The notes: generated by a model not told the origin, from the sequence alone. A stretch of 64,000 nt of DNA from JAFAXD01 sp963833605 (GCA_963833605.1 CAWHYZ010000012.1:124001-188000); one strand, 5' to 3'; numbered from the stretch's first letter, positions 37,922 through 48,075 are shown. Numbers and translations: made by a program.

Positions 37922-38172
37922 AGAGCGCCTTCATAGCCACCTTAGTTCAGCCAGATTCGAGCCGCCAGCGCTACCTAATTGTGTGAAATCATTCTGTACG
38001 TCGTCCGCGATCGATCGGAACGCCGTGTCGCGCGAGCAAAAAAACCGACGTTGCAGCTACCGTCGTGGCACGATCCGAAGGACGGTTCCCAATGAAGGGC
38101 GTGGCCGACACAATCGGGATCGCTCGCTCCCAGCAGAAATTCCTCATCCCTGTGGTTTAAGGTCGTTTTAGG

Positions 38173-38517
38173 ATGCCGATGCCGCCTCATGTTGCGGCCG
38201 ATGATGGTACCATCGAGGACGTTGAGCGCGGCGAACAGCGTGGTCGTGCCGTTGCGCTTGCAATCGTGCGTCATCGTCCCGGCGCGACCCGGCTTCATCG
38301 GCAGCCCCGGCTGGGTGCGGTCGAGAGCCTGGATTTGGCTCTTCTCGTCAACAGATAGAACGACCGCGTGGCCGGGAGGGTCAACATAGAGACCGACCAC
38401 ATCCTTGAGCTTCTCGGCGAACTTTGGATCGTTCGACACTTGAACGTTCGGATGCGGTGCGGTGCGAGCACCGATGGCGAGAGCAACATCGGCGACAGTT
38501 CTCAGCTGCTTCTTCAT
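38173..38517 (-). mobile_element. IS630-family transposase remnant
   Basis: The minus frame reads SNDPKFAEKLKDVVGLYVDP, then VVLSVDEKSQIQALDRTQPG and TTTLFAALNVLDG, the central DDE region of an IS630 transposase (first Asp of the catalytic triad in SVDEKSQ). The N-terminal HTH half and the C-terminus with the last catalytic Glu are missing; beyond 38173 the sequence is unrelated. It lies directly behind a truncated binding-protein gene, so it probably marks the insertion and later decay. Confidence 0.7.
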
Positions 38518-38994
38518 GGGTACTTCCTCCACTGGCCGTTCACCTCGACGCTGTCGAGCGTGGAGAGGTCGGCTTTTACGTTGGAACGCGGGTCGGTCTT
38601 GTAGCGCTCGACGTTGAACTTGACGACCGATGCGTTGAAGTCCGTGTCGTCGTGGAATTTCACGCCCTCGACGAGATCGAGCACGAGCGTCTTCGGGTCG
38701 GTGAAGCGCCACGCCTTGGCGAGGCCGGGTTTGAGCTTGAGCGTAGCCGGCTCGAAGTCGATGAGCGCGTCATAGACGGCGTAAAGCACGTTGAAGTCCG
38801 GCAAATTCCGGCCCCGTCATCGGGTCGATTGAAGCGGGGTTGTATGGCATCGCCACCCGCAACACGCCGCCCTTGCGCGGCGTCTGCGCCGGCACTGCGC
38901 CTGGCAGCAGCGCGGCGCCAGCGGCCGCCGCCGCGCCCTGCACCAGCGTGCGGCGGTTGATGTGCGGGCTATGTGTCTTTTTCATCGTGCTCAT
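38518..38994 (-). pseudogene. Truncated peptide ABC transporter substrate-binding protein (SBP_bac_5)
   Basis: N-terminal part of an oligopeptide/nickel-type binding protein. Twin-arginine-like signal INRRTLVQGAAAAAGAALLP, then GGVLRVAMPYNPASIDPMTG; after a one-base shift near 38800 it continues NVLYAVYDALIDFEP and KPGLAKAWRFTDPKTLVLDL. The normal protein is about 520 residues; only about 155 remain before IS630-related sequence begins near 38518. No function can be left. Confidence 0.7.
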
Positions 38995-39045
38995 TTTTCG
39001 TCTTCGTGACTCAGGCTGACGCTCTGGTGACGCGTTGGACGGTGG

Positions 39046-39139
39046 TCACGCTTTGAGACTGAACGTCTCGTCCTGCGCGAACGCAGGCAATGCCGTCGCC
39101 GCCAGTGCAGCACCGATCAACAGCGCGAGATAATTTCAT
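39046..39139 (-). pseudogene. Signal-peptide stub of another secreted protein
   Basis: ATG 39139 starts a Lys/Leu/Ser/Arg lead, and after a one-base shift the sequence reads LLIGAALAATALPAFAQDE and stops after LKA. This is a secretory signal with a few mature residues, followed by nothing recognisable. Possibly the start of a duplicated binding-protein gene. Confidence 0.4.
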
Positions 39140-39149
39140 CTTCCCCCAA

Positions 39150-40346
39150 CTACTTCTTGGCCGGGTTGTCGATCTTCCACGGATCCTTGACCATCGGGAT
39201 GGTCGCGATGTCGACGTTCTTCAACTTGCCGTCGGCCTTCTCGACGCGTCGGATGTAGATGTTCTGCACGATGTCACGTTCCTCGGGATCGATCATGATC
39301 GGCCCGCGCGGGCTTTTCAGCGTCTTGCCCTTCATCGCGTTGATGTACTTCAATCCTTCGGCAGAGGCGCCGGCCTCGCGCAGCGCTATGTAGATGAGCT
39401 GCATGCCGTCCCACGCCGCGACCGAGGCGATGTCGGTGATGCCTTTGTCGCCGAACATCTTGCGCAACTGATCACGCATCGCGACGTTTTCCGGCAGCGT
39501 GTTGGTCTCGGTATAATGGTTCACCGAAATCGTGCCGATGATATCGTCCGAGAAATGCGGCAGATACAGCTCGGCGAACTCGCCGTTGCCGAGAAGCTTG
39601 ATGCCCGCCTGTTTCAGGCCGCGCTCGACGAACGCCTTGACGAAAGAGATCGACGGCGAGCCGCCAGGCTGGAACATGTAGAGTGCGTCGGGCTTCGCCT
39701 GCAGCGCCTTTTCCATGTAGACGGCAAAGTTCGTCTCCTGCAGCGGCGTGCGCGCGCTGCCGACGATCTGGCCGCCGCCGGCCTTGTAATATTTGTGAAA
39801 GTAGGTCTCTGCATCGTAACCGGGCGCGTAGTCGCTGATGATCGTGTAGATCGTCTGGTTATTGTTTTCGGCCGCCCACTTACCAATCGACGCGCTCCAT
39901 TGCGGCACTGTCACGCTGGTCCGCACGTAATACGGCGAACCGCGCACGATCGATGCGGTCGCCGCGTTCATGATGACGACCGGGATTTTCGCTTGCGTCG
40001 CTAGCTCGCCGACCGCCATTGCATGCGGCGATAGCTCGAAGCCGGCGAGCATCTGGGCCTTGTCCCGCAAAACCAGCTCTTCCGCAAGCTGCTTCGCCTT
40101 GTCGGCACCGGCGCTCGCGGCATCGCGATAGACGAGCTGGACGTCGATGTCTTCGCCTTTCGGTCCCTTCACCGACTTGCCGTTAATCGCCTGGAACGCC
40201 TCGATGGCGTTCTGGAATTGCGTGCCCCAGGTCGCGAACGCGCCGGAATAAGACGCGATCAGACCGATCTTGAACGTGTCAGCTGAGGCAGCGTGCAGTG
40301 GCAAGATCACGACCGCAGCGGCGGCCATTCCCATCAGACGTTTCAT
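39150..40346 (-). CDS. ABC transporter substrate-binding protein (branched-chain amino acid type)
   Basis: A 398-residue periplasmic binding protein of the LivK/Peripla_BP_6 family. Signal peptide residues 1-22 (ending HAASA); mature start DTFKIGLIASYSGAFATWG with the ligand-binding Ser-Gly turn; GFELSPHAMAVGELA and VVIMNAATASIVRGSPY line the cleft. In alphaproteobacteria such proteins often bind aromatic or other carboxylates rather than amino acids. Its permeases and ATPases are not in the window. The gene sits next to the catabolic island and may serve substrate uptake for it (inference). Confidence 0.85.
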   Translation of the reverse strand: MKRLMGMAAAAVVILPLHAASADTFKIGLIASYSGAFATWGTQFQNAIEAFQAINGKSVKGPKGEDIDVQLVYRDAASAGADKAKQLAEELVLRDKAQMLAGFELSPHAMAVGELATQAKIPVVIMNAATASIVRGSPYYVRTSVTVPQWSASIGKWAAENNNQTIYTIISDYAPGYDAETYFHKYYKAGGGQIVGSARTPLQETNFAVYMEKALQAKPDALYMFQPGGSPSISFVKAFVERGLKQAGIKLLGNGEFAELYLPHFSDDIIGTISVNHYTETNTLPENVAMRDQLRKMFGDKGITDIASVAAWDGMQLIYIALREAGASAEGLKYINAMKGKTLKSPRGPIMIDPEERDIVQNIYIRRVEKADGKLKNVDIATIPMVKDPWKIDNPAKK

Positions 40347-40626
40347 CAGCGGGCTCCCTCTCTCGTTCCCCGGACTCTCGCGGATCGTTGCCCGGATGCG
40401 GTTAGTGCGGGCCAGAGGCGGCTCGATGCTGGTTCCGGCGACGGGCTGGCTGCACGCGTTGTGAGGATGCGGTCGGCGCTACGCTTCACGACTACCTCCC
40501 CGACACCGCCGGTTTTTGATGCTCTAGGCTAGGGTTGGATGCCGTCCGAAACATCGTTGCATACAGAGTGGCGGCTAGAAAGCAGGGGAGTGCAGTTAAA
40601 GGCCGCAAAGTAGCACGCCAACAGCC

Positions 40627-41845
40627 CTACCTCGGCGGGTGCGCTCGTACAACGGCTTCGTTGATGTCTGTTCCCCAGCCAGGACCTTGTGGAACGAGCA
40701 TTTCGCCGTTCTCGACGACCGGCGGCTTGGTGAGGAACTCTGCCTTCCATGGCACGTCGTCGACGTCATATTCGACGACGCGGAGATTCGGAACCGCTGC
40801 TGAAAAATGCGCGCTCATCACGTCGCCGAGCAATCCGCCGCAATAATTATGCGGTGCAACGTTGACGTCATAAGTCGCAGCAAGCTCGGCCATTCTGATG
40901 GCCTCGAGATAGCCGTTCCAGGTGACGTCGATGATCGCGATGTCGACCGCATCCGCGTCGAGAAACGGGCGCAGTTGGCGGCGGCCATAGAGCGTCTCGC
41001 ATGAGGCGATCGGGCAATGGGCCGCTGAGCGGACACGCGCGAGTGCCGACGGAATATGGCTATCAAGCTCGAGCCAAAGCAGCTTGAACGGTTCAATCGC
41101 GCGAACGACCTCGAGAAAACCCTCCGTCTTGAAGTGGCAATTGACGTTCGAGCATGAGCGCGACGCTTGAGCCCGCACCTTCCCGAAAGGCATCGAGTTG
41201 CCGTACTAGCGTCTCCAGCACTCGCCGGTCAATATTGAGCTCCGGCCAGCCCGGGGTGTAGGCAAAGCCCGGGCTGAAGTTGCTGAAGCTCCGGCCATCG
41301 AAATCAAGCAGTCCGGTCTTCAGTGCCTTGAAACCGCGCCTCCGCGCCTCCTCCCCCAGCCGAACCACGTCGTCGAAATTGCGCACTGGAGGTGCGTTGA
41401 ACATGCCGGCATGGCGCACTCGATACGTTCCGCAGTGCGACCAGTAGAGCGGAAGGCGGTCGCGCAACGGCCCCCCGAACAGGCTGTGCACCGGGACATC
41501 CAGAGCCTTACCCTTGATATCGAGAAGCGCATTCGTCAGCGCGGCGATTGCATGCTGATTGATGCCACCGCCGGCTTGGAACGTACGTCCATGCAGGAAC
41601 GCAGCGATGCGCTCGACGCTTAACGGGTCCATCCCCAGGATGAGTTCGCCAAGTGCAACCACAACCCCGGTGACGCCCGCCGTGCCCGTGTGTTCGTTGT
41701 ATTCGGACCAGCCAACAATTCCGTCGCTGGTCGTGATCTTGAGGAAGCAGGCGGGGCGAAAGCCGGCATCGGCGCGCATATGCTCGACCCGGGCAATCTT
41801 CAAAGCCGTGTCCCTCGCTGAAAAGGAGTGGGCGCGATGATCCAT
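40627..41845 (-). pseudogene. Mandelate racemase/muconate lactonizing-type enolase-superfamily enzyme, one frameshift
   Basis: About 400 residues in two frames. First frame: capping domain (ACFLKITTSDGIVGWSEYNE), then barrel start with LTNALLDIKGKALDVP and GFKALKTGLLDFDG, where the acid/base Lys of the K-x-K/K-x-G type lies. Near 41150 the frame changes at ALMLDVNCHFKTEGFLEV, which holds the first metal Asp; the second frame keeps WLELDSHIPS (Glu), IASCETLYG (Glu) and the C-terminal VAPHNYCGGLLG His loop. The reaction is probably proton abstraction alpha to a carboxylate. A TTG at 41803 after GAGGGAC is an alternative start. Divergent from the ALDH remnant over the double palindrome. Confidence 0.75.
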
Positions 41846-41885
41846 TCGCGCCGTCTAATTGACAAGGGGGGCTTGTGCGTTAATC

Positions 41886-41919
41886 TTCCGCATATCGGAA
41901 TTCTTTCCGCTATGCGGAA
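41886..41919. promoter_or_regulatory. Double-palindrome operator, copy A
   Basis: TTCCG-CATAT-CGGAA (41886-41900), 4 bp, then TTCCG-CTATG-CGGAA (41905-41919). The second is extended by T and A on the outer sides. It lies between the divergent enolase-superfamily and ALDH/thiolase operons. The same layout recurs at 51379 and 52379, beside the IclR gene. Confidence 0.75.
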
Positions 41920-41932
41920 AAACGAGCCGATC

Positions 41933-42398
41933 ATGAACGTGATGCAATCGTTCCCGTATCAGGTGCCGGCGCTTTTGGACGGCAAGCCCAAGTGCATGCT
42001 GATCGGCGGGAAATGGGTCGAGGCGATGCCGCCCACCGTTTTCGCAGACGTTCGTGACGAGATGAGCATCGCTCGGGACGAGATTTTCGGTCCTGTCCTT
42101 TCTGCGATTCCATTCGATGGTATCGACGAACTGATCCGCCGCGCCAACTCCACCAGGTTTGGACTTGGCAGCGGGGTTTGGACCCGCGACGTTCGGCAAG
42201 GCGCATCGCGTGGCGAAGGGAATTCGCGCCGGCACGGTATGGGTCAATTGCTACGGCGCCATGGACGTGGCGGTGCCGTTCGGTGGCTGCAAGATGAGCG
42301 GTTATGGTCGTGAATCCGGCATCCAGCACCTCGACGTGAAATCCGTCTGGATCCGGAGCTTGAGGCGCAGCTCGGCATCTCGGCATCATGCGAACTGA
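41933..42398 (+). pseudogene. Aldehyde dehydrogenase with large internal deletion
   Basis: The first 27 codons are an ALDH N-terminus (ending LIGGKWVEA), joined in frame to the ALDH C-terminal region PPTVFADVRDEMSIARDEIFGPVLS. About 350 residues between them are missing, including the NAD site and catalytic Cys/Glu. After a one-base shift near 42190 the end follows: KAHRVAKGIRAGTVWVNCYG, PFGGCKMSGYGRESG. The join at about 42010 falls at GCGATGCCGCC. Since the frame is kept across the deletion, it could be a real deletion rather than an assembly fault. Non-functional as an enzyme; first in the island's plus-strand operon. Confidence 0.75.
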
Positions 42399-43606
42399 CA
42401 TCGGCTCAAAGATCGCTATTGTTGGAATTGGCCGCGCCATTGCCGGCAAATCGGATGAGCGCAAGACGCCGCTGCAGCTCGGCGCTGCGGCGGCGGTTGC
42501 AGCCATGAAGCAGGCCCGCATCGCGAGACAAGACGTCGGGGCTCTGTTCACCGGGCGGACTCCGCAGGCCTACATGGTGTTGCAGTACAATCAAGCGCTG
42601 CTCAACGAGCTCAAGATCGGGCCGACCTTCAATTCCGAAGTGACGTCGCACGGCGCCGGGGCGCTTGGGACGCTGCAGCTCGCCGCCACCGCGCTCCATG
42701 CCGGCGTGATCGACTACGCCCTGTGCGTCACCAACGAGGCCAGCGGACTGTGGATGGATCAGGTCGGCTCCAACGTCGGGTGGGAAGGCGACCTCCAATT
42801 CGAGGCCCCTTACGGCGCGACAACCCCCGCCCTCTATGCGCAATTCGCCTGCCGCTACATGCATGAGTACGGCGTGACGCCGGAGATGTGCGCGCGTGTC
42901 GCCGTTGAGAATCGCCGCTGGGCGCTCGATCATCCATATGCGGCGATGCGCCATAAGGGGCCGATCACGATCGATGACGTGCTGCGTTCCCGCATGATCG
43001 CCTCGCCGCTGCGCCTCTTGGACTGCGCGGTCTGGTATCCGGGCGGAATCGCGACCGCGACAGTGCTCACCCGCGCCGAACTCGCGGACGATCGGCACGA
43101 TGCGCCGACCTGGATTGCCGGCTTTGGTCAATGCACGACCCATGAGTGGGTCGGCGAACGGATGGGCGGCTGGGGCTATGCGCCGCTGGAGGATGGTCCC
43201 GACCTCATCCGCACCGGCGCAGCCGTCGCGGCTAAGCAGGCCTATGAGATGTCCGGCCTCACGCCGAAGGACATCGATCTCGTGCAGACCTCGGTGCCGT
43301 TCACCTTCGCCAACCTGATGATGCTCGAAGAGCTTGGCTTCTGCCCGCGCGGCGTAGGGCGGCGAATTCGTCGCCTCGGGAGGGATCGACTATGATGGCG
43401 GACTGCCGTTCAACACGATGGGTGGCTACCTGTCCTTCGGCCAGGTGGCGCAAGGTCTCTACAATCTGCATGAGACCGTCGATCAGCTCTGGGGCCGTGC
43501 CGAAGGCCGCCAGGTCGCGGGCGCGAACATCGGATTGGTGCACGGTCACGGCGGCCCCCTGGCGGCGCATTCCGTGGTGATCCTTTCGAAAGAGCAGCTG
43601 CAATGA
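42388..43606 (+). pseudogene. Thiolase-like (SCP-x/Ltp-type) protein, one frameshift
   Basis: About 405 residues if repaired. Thiolase-fold features are IAIVGIGRAIAGKSDERKT, the SHGAGALGTLQLAATALHAG segment, HKGPITIDDVL, PKDIDLVQTSVPF and the C-terminal IGLVHGHGGPLAAHS (catalytic-loop H-G). At the place where thiolases carry the nucleophilic Cys there is Gly/Ala. Such Cys-less thiolase-like proteins form complexes with DUF35 proteins and act as retro-aldolases or acyltransferases in steroid and aromatic-acid breakdown. A stray T near 43358 breaks the frame. Its stop overlaps the DUF35 start (ATGA). Confidence 0.75.
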
Positions 43607-44062
43607 GCGACGCGCCGGTCCAGCTCGATTGGTCGTGCGGGGTGCCGCTCATGGCCGGGCCGTATTTCCTCGGCCTGTACCAGCCGTCGCCAGAGACCAA
43701 GGACTATTGGGACGGGGTTGCGCAACGCGAGCTGCGGCTGAAGTGGTGCCCGCCATGCAAGAGGGCACATCATCCCAAGCGGATCGTCTGCACCTTCTGT
43801 GGAAATACCGGAGCTCACCAGCAAGCGCGCATCCGGCCGCGGCATCGTCTACAGCTTCAGCGAGGTGCACCGCGCGGCCGTCGACGCTTTTGCCAAGGCG
43901 ACACCTTACATCGTGGGCGTGGTACGGCTCGAGGAAGGCGTGCACCTTTTCACGCGCCTGATCCCGTCCGCGCCCGTTGCTGTCGACGCGCCGGTGACGG
44001 TCGACTTCCGCGTTCTTGAGCTCGGGCAATTGTTGCCGGTTTTTGTTGTGGGGGCGAAATGA
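43603..44062 (+). pseudogene. DUF35 / zinc-ribbon OB-fold partner protein, one frameshift
   Basis: About 152 residues. The rubredoxin-like zinc ribbon is CPPCKRAHHPKRIVCTFCG (C-x2-C...C-x2-C); the OB-fold acyl-CoA-binding part continues after a shift near 43803 as RASGRGIVYSFSEVHRAA, PYIVGVVRLEEG and ends LGQLLPVFVVGAK. DUF35 proteins bind the CoA part and gate the active site of the thiolase-like partner encoded just upstream. Four-base overlaps with both neighbours indicate coupled translation. Confidence 0.75.
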
Positions 44063-45238
44063 CCACTGCTGCACTGTCTGGGATCCGGGTTCTCGATGCG
44101 ACCCACGCGCTGGCGGGACCGCTGTGCACCATGGTGCTGGGCGACCTCGGTGCGGACGTGATCAAACTCGAGATGCCCGGCGTAGGCGACGAAACCCGAC
44201 ATTGGGGACCGCCCTTTGCGGGCGACGCCGGCCCGACTTTTGTGGGCTTCAACCGCAACAAGCGCTCCGTCGCGATCGATCTCCATACCGCAGAGGGCCG
44301 CGAAACCTGCCTCGCGCTCGCGCGCACCAGCGATGTGTTCGTCGAAAACTTCCGTCCCGGAACCGTTGAGCGCTTTCAGCTCAGCTACGAGATCATGCGC
44401 AGGGTGCGTCCCGACATCGTTTATTGCTCAATCAGCGGCTTCGGACAGAGCGGACCGATGGCGCATCGGCCCGCGCTCGATCTGATGGTGCAGGCGGCAA
44501 GCGGCCTGATGAGCCTGACAGGCGAGCAGGATGGCCGGCCGATGAAAGCCGCCGCCCCCGTCGCCGACGTGATGGGCGGATTCTCGGCCGTCGTCGCGAT
44601 CATGGCCGCGCTGATGCAGCGTCAGCATACCGGTGAAGGCCGCTATCTTGATATCAGTATGCTCGACGGCCTCATCGCCCTGATGGGCCAGGCGGTGGCC
44701 ATCGTCGGGATGAGCGGCAAGGCGCCGCGACGGACCGGCAACGCGCATCCACTGGCTTCACCCTATGAGAGCTTCCGTTGCGCCGATCGCGACATCGTCA
44801 TCGCGGTCACCAACGAAAAGGCGTGGGCGAGCTTTTGCAGGCTCCCTGAATTCGCGCGCTTCGCGCGGGATCCTCGCTACACGACGCAGCCGCTGCGCAG
44901 CGCCAACCGCGACTCGCCTACTACCGGAGGTCGATTCGATTTTCCGGAGCAAACCGGCAGCCCATTGGCTGGAGGCATTGGCGAAGTTTGGGATCCCGGC
45001 CGAGCCGATCAATACGCTGGAAGAAATCATGGCGCACCCACAGCTGGCGTTGCGCAACATGCTGATCAACGTGGAATACCCGCCGGGGTCGGGCAACGTC
45101 GTGCGAACAGCCGGCATGCCGTGGCGCGCCGTCGCGGTGCCCGGCACGCCGAAGTCTCCGCCCGCGCTCGGCCAGCATAACGACGAGGTGCTCGGGGAAA
45201 CCGCCTTGCTGAAGCCGCCGCTGTACGAACAGCGCTGA
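44059..45238 (+). pseudogene. CaiB/BaiF-type CoA transferase (family III), one frameshift
   Basis: About 392 residues. Family start GIRVLDATHALAGPLCTMVLG, the DVIKLEMPG strand, FVGFNRNKRSVAIDL, VENFRPGTVERF, GFGQSGP and the catalytic Asp in RPALDLMVQAASGLM are present. After 44925 the frame shifts; the end continues GIPAEPINTLEEIMAHPQL and GQHNDEVLGE. Such enzymes move CoA between carboxylic acids. Together with the ThDP enzyme behind it, it resembles formyl-CoA transferase / oxalyl-CoA decarboxylase pairs, but substrates are unknown. Confidence 0.8.
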
Positions 45239-45257
45239 CGGCGTGGAGAGCTGTGTG

Positions 45258-46910
45258 ATGAAAGGCGAATACAACGTCGCTGATCTGGTGGCGGAGTTCC
45301 TGGCTGCCTGCGAGGTGCGAACCGCGTTCGGTGTTGCGTCCGTGCACAATCTGCCGCTGCTGGATGCGATTGGCCGCCGCAACAAAGTCCGCTTCATCAT
45401 GGCGCGTGGTGAGATGGGTGCCGCGCACATGGCCGACGGGTTCGCCCGTGCCTCCGGCGGACTGGGCGTCGTCTTCAGCAGCACGGGTCCGGGCGCCGCA
45501 AATGCGGTGGGCGGCCTGGTCGAGGCGCGGATCGCGGGCACGCCGGTGCTGCACATCGCGAGCCAGACGTTCACGCGCCTGATCGATCGCGATACCGGCG
45601 CGGTGCACGACGCCGCAGATCAGACCGGGATGTTGAAATCGGTATCGAAGGCCTCGTACCGGATGAGGTCACCCGAGCGAGCTCTTGGCGTCCTGACCCG
45701 GGCAGTCGTCGACGCACTCACGCCGCCGACCGGGCCGGTGAGCGTCGAAATTCCCATCGATCTGCAGCGCGCCGCCATCGAACCGCCGAACCTCGACCGC
45801 TTCACCATTCCGCTTCGCGGCCCAGCGGTCCCCAGCGAGGCGGCGCTCGATGAACTGGCACGCCGTGTCCTCGCGGCACGCCGGCCGTTGCTTTGGATAG
45901 GCTCCGGCGCGCGCGGCGCAAAGGATGAGGTGCGGCGGCTGCTCGACCTCGGTTTCGTGATGGTCAGCAGTTGGCTTGGCCGCGGCACGATTCCGGATGA
46001 CCATCCGCTCAACCTCTCCGGTCTCAACGGCAACGGAATGCCGATGATCCAGGACTTCTACAAGACGGTCGATCTCGCGCTCGTGGTCGGTTCGCACCTG
46101 ATGGGCCACGAGAGCGGGGACGGCGCCGTAAAGCTCCCGGAGCAAATCATTCGCGTGGACGTCGATCCGCTCGCCAATAGCAGGAATTATTCGAACAGTC
46201 TGTTCGTCTGCGCGGATGCGAAACTCACGTTGCGGGGCTTGCTCGAGCGCGTCGACGGTAAATTGCAAATCCAGCCCGGCTATCAGGACGAGTTCCGCGC
46301 GCTCAAGGCGAAGGCGATCAAAGGCTATCTCGTTCAGTTCGGACCCTACGCGACCTTCATGGAGCAACTGCGCTCCGTCATGCCAAAAAACGCGATTTGG
46401 GCGCGCGATATCACCCAGAGCACCAGCACCTGGGGAAACCGCATCTTTCCGATCTACAGCCCGCGCGAGAACATTTATCCGGTCAGCGCGGGTATCGGCC
46501 AGGGCCTGCCGCTGGGCATCGGCGCGGCCGCCGCCGCCGACGGTCGCAAGACCGTGCTGCTCACCGGCGACGGCGGTTTCTACCTCAATCTCGGCGAGCT
46601 TTGGACCGCGCTGCAGGAGAAGCTCGACATCGTCATCGTCGTGATGAACGACAGGGGCTACGGCGTCATCAAGAAGTTGCAGGATCAGCTGCAGGGCGGG
46701 CGCAAGTTCTTTGCCGACATGCTCGGACCGGACCTCGGGAAACTGGCGGAGATTTGCGGCATGCCATTCTTCAAAGTCGACAGGTCCGATGGCCTGCGCG
46801 ACTCCGCCGCCGCAGCCCTGGCCAGGACCGGGCCCTGTCTGATCGAGGTCGACATGGCCGCCATCGGTGAATACCCGAATTACTTTCCGTTCAACGCGCG
46901 CCAGAGCTGA
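45258..46910 (+). CDS. Thiamine-diphosphate-dependent enzyme (acetolactate synthase / 2-hydroxyacyl-CoA lyase-like)
   Basis: A 550-residue ThDP enzyme with the three-domain plan: Pyr domain (catalytic Glu in RGEMGAAHMADGFARASGG near residue 52), central domain (about 185-325) and PP domain with GDGGFYLNLGELWTA near 430 and a later VVMNDRGYGV, the GDG...N metal site. Family members decarboxylate 2-oxo acids or cleave/condense 2-hydroxyacyl-CoA. Flanked by two CoA transferases, a CoA-ester lyase role is plausible. ATG 45258 follows GGAGAGCTGT; a GTG at 45243 is possible. Confidence 0.82.
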   Translation: MKGEYNVADLVAEFLAACEVRTAFGVASVHNLPLLDAIGRRNKVRFIMARGEMGAAHMADGFARASGGLGVVFSSTGPGAANAVGGLVEARIAGTPVLHIASQTFTRLIDRDTGAVHDAADQTGMLKSVSKASYRMRSPERALGVLTRAVVDALTPPTGPVSVEIPIDLQRAAIEPPNLDRFTIPLRGPAVPSEAALDELARRVLAARRPLLWIGSGARGAKDEVRRLLDLGFVMVSSWLGRGTIPDDHPLNLSGLNGNGMPMIQDFYKTVDLALVVGSHLMGHESGDGAVKLPEQIIRVDVDPLANSRNYSNSLFVCADAKLTLRGLLERVDGKLQIQPGYQDEFRALKAKAIKGYLVQFGPYATFMEQLRSVMPKNAIWARDITQSTSTWGNRIFPIYSPRENIYPVSAGIGQGLPLGIGAAAAADGRKTVLLTGDGGFYLNLGELWTALQEKLDIVIVVMNDRGYGVIKKLQDQLQGGRKFFADMLGPDLGKLAEICGMPFFKVDRSDGLRDSAAAALARTGPCLIEVDMAAIGEYPNYFPFNARQS

Positions 46911-46926
46911 GACGGAAGGCGCGGCC

Positions 46927-48075
46927 ATGAGAATCACGAGCGTCACCACGCGCGCGTTTCGCCTCCCGCTCAAGGAGCGGCTGGCGTCGAGCAAGGTCAC
47001 GATGGCGCATCGGGAATTGGTGGTCGTCACGCTCACGACAGATACAGGACCGGGGGGCGTCGGCTGGTGCACGACCGCGGGCGTCGGAGCGCTCGCGGCG
47101 CGCGCTTTGATCGACGCTTATCTTGCCCCGTTCCTCATTGGCGAGGACCCGCGTCACAACGAACGGATCTGGCTGCGGCTGTGGACCGATTGCCACGCAG
47201 CCGGTCCCGGCGGGATCACGACCCTGGCGCTTTCGGCGATCGACATCGCGCTCTGGGACATCAAGGGCAAGGCAGCGAAGGAGCCGCTGCATCGCCTGCT
47301 CGGCGGTGCCCGCTTAAGCGTCGGCATTTATGCGAGCGCGATCAACCAAGGATGCGCTCCTCGCTCAGGTGGAGGATCATCTGCGGCAAGGCTACACCGC
47401 CTTCAAGCTCAGGGTCGGACACCCCGGGGCGGAGGAGGGTCTCGTCGCTGTCGCGCGGTGCGCAAGTTAATGGGCCGATGCGCGCTCATGCTCGACGCCA
47501 ACCAGAAATGGACCGCGGGTGAAGCCGTGCAGCGCTGCCGTATCCTGGCGGAGGTTTCGCCGCTTTTCATCGAGGAGCCCCTTCTCTCGGATGATGTCGC
47601 CGGTCATGCGCATTTGCGCGCCTATGGCGGGGTGCCGATCTCGCTTGGCGAACAGCTCTGCAACCGTTTCGAATTCTGGAACTACGTTCGCGCTGAGGCG
47701 GTCGACTATGTGCAGCCGGACGTGTGGAAGGTCGGCGGCATCACGGAATGGCTGAAGGTTGCCGCATTGGCGCAATGCGCCAGTCTCAGCCTGTCACCGC
47801 GTGGCGCCCTGGAGCTGTCGATGCACCTCGCCGGTGCGACACCGAATTGCGCGATGGTTGAGAACATTTTCGACCTGAACCTCAACGATTTCGGCGCAAC
47901 CGCCGCTCCTTTGGACATCAGGAGCGGCATGATGGTCCTGCCCAATATTCCGGGGCATGGCATCGTCTTCGATGGTCCCGCGCTCGCTGCGAATGAGGTA
48001 CACGGCGCAACGCCCGCCCTCGCGCGCGATGCCGTCATTCATCGGGTGTGTAACTTGGGTGATCGGAGATCCTGA
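46927..48075 (+). CDS. Mandelate racemase/muconate lactonizing-type enzyme with a compensated frameshift
   Basis: A 382-residue enolase-superfamily enzyme. Capping domain 1-125; barrel with DIALWDIKGKAAKEPLHRL, LMLDANQKWTAGEA (first metal Asp), SPLFIEEPL (Glu) and PISLGEQL (Glu). Residues 140-177 (47345-47457) read as a Gly/Arg-rich stretch foreign to the family, yet the neighbouring frame gives LLAQVEDHLRQGYTAFKLRV, exactly the missing barrel strand with the catalytic K-x-R motif. Two opposite indels therefore flank this segment. GGAAGG precedes ATG 46927. The stop overlaps the next ATG by one base. Confidence 0.8.
   Translation: MRITSVTTRAFRLPLKERLASSKVTMAHRELVVVTLTTDTGPGGVGWCTTAGVGALAARALIDAYLAPFLIGEDPRHNERIWLRLWTDCHAAGPGGITTLALSAIDIALWDIKGKAAKEPLHRLLGGARLSVGIYASAINQGCAPRSGGGSSAARLHRLQAQGRTPRGGGGSRRCRAVRKLMGRCALMLDANQKWTAGEAVQRCRILAEVSPLFIEEPLLSDDVAGHAHLRAYGGVPISLGEQLCNRFEFWNYVRAEAVDYVQPDVWKVGGITEWLKVAALAQCASLSLSPRGALELSMHLAGATPNCAMVENIFDLNLNDFGATAAPLDIRSGMMVLPNIPGHGIVFDGPALAANEVHGATPALARDAVIHRVCNLGDRRS

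Noticed and set aside
38100..38160. Short plus-strand frame MKGVADTIGIARSQQKF resembling the start of an IS3-type second ORF
   Set aside because: Too short and without further homology; left out as a mobile element.
45669..47072. Minus-strand frame of 467 codons
   Set aside because: Shadow of the ThDP enzyme gene.
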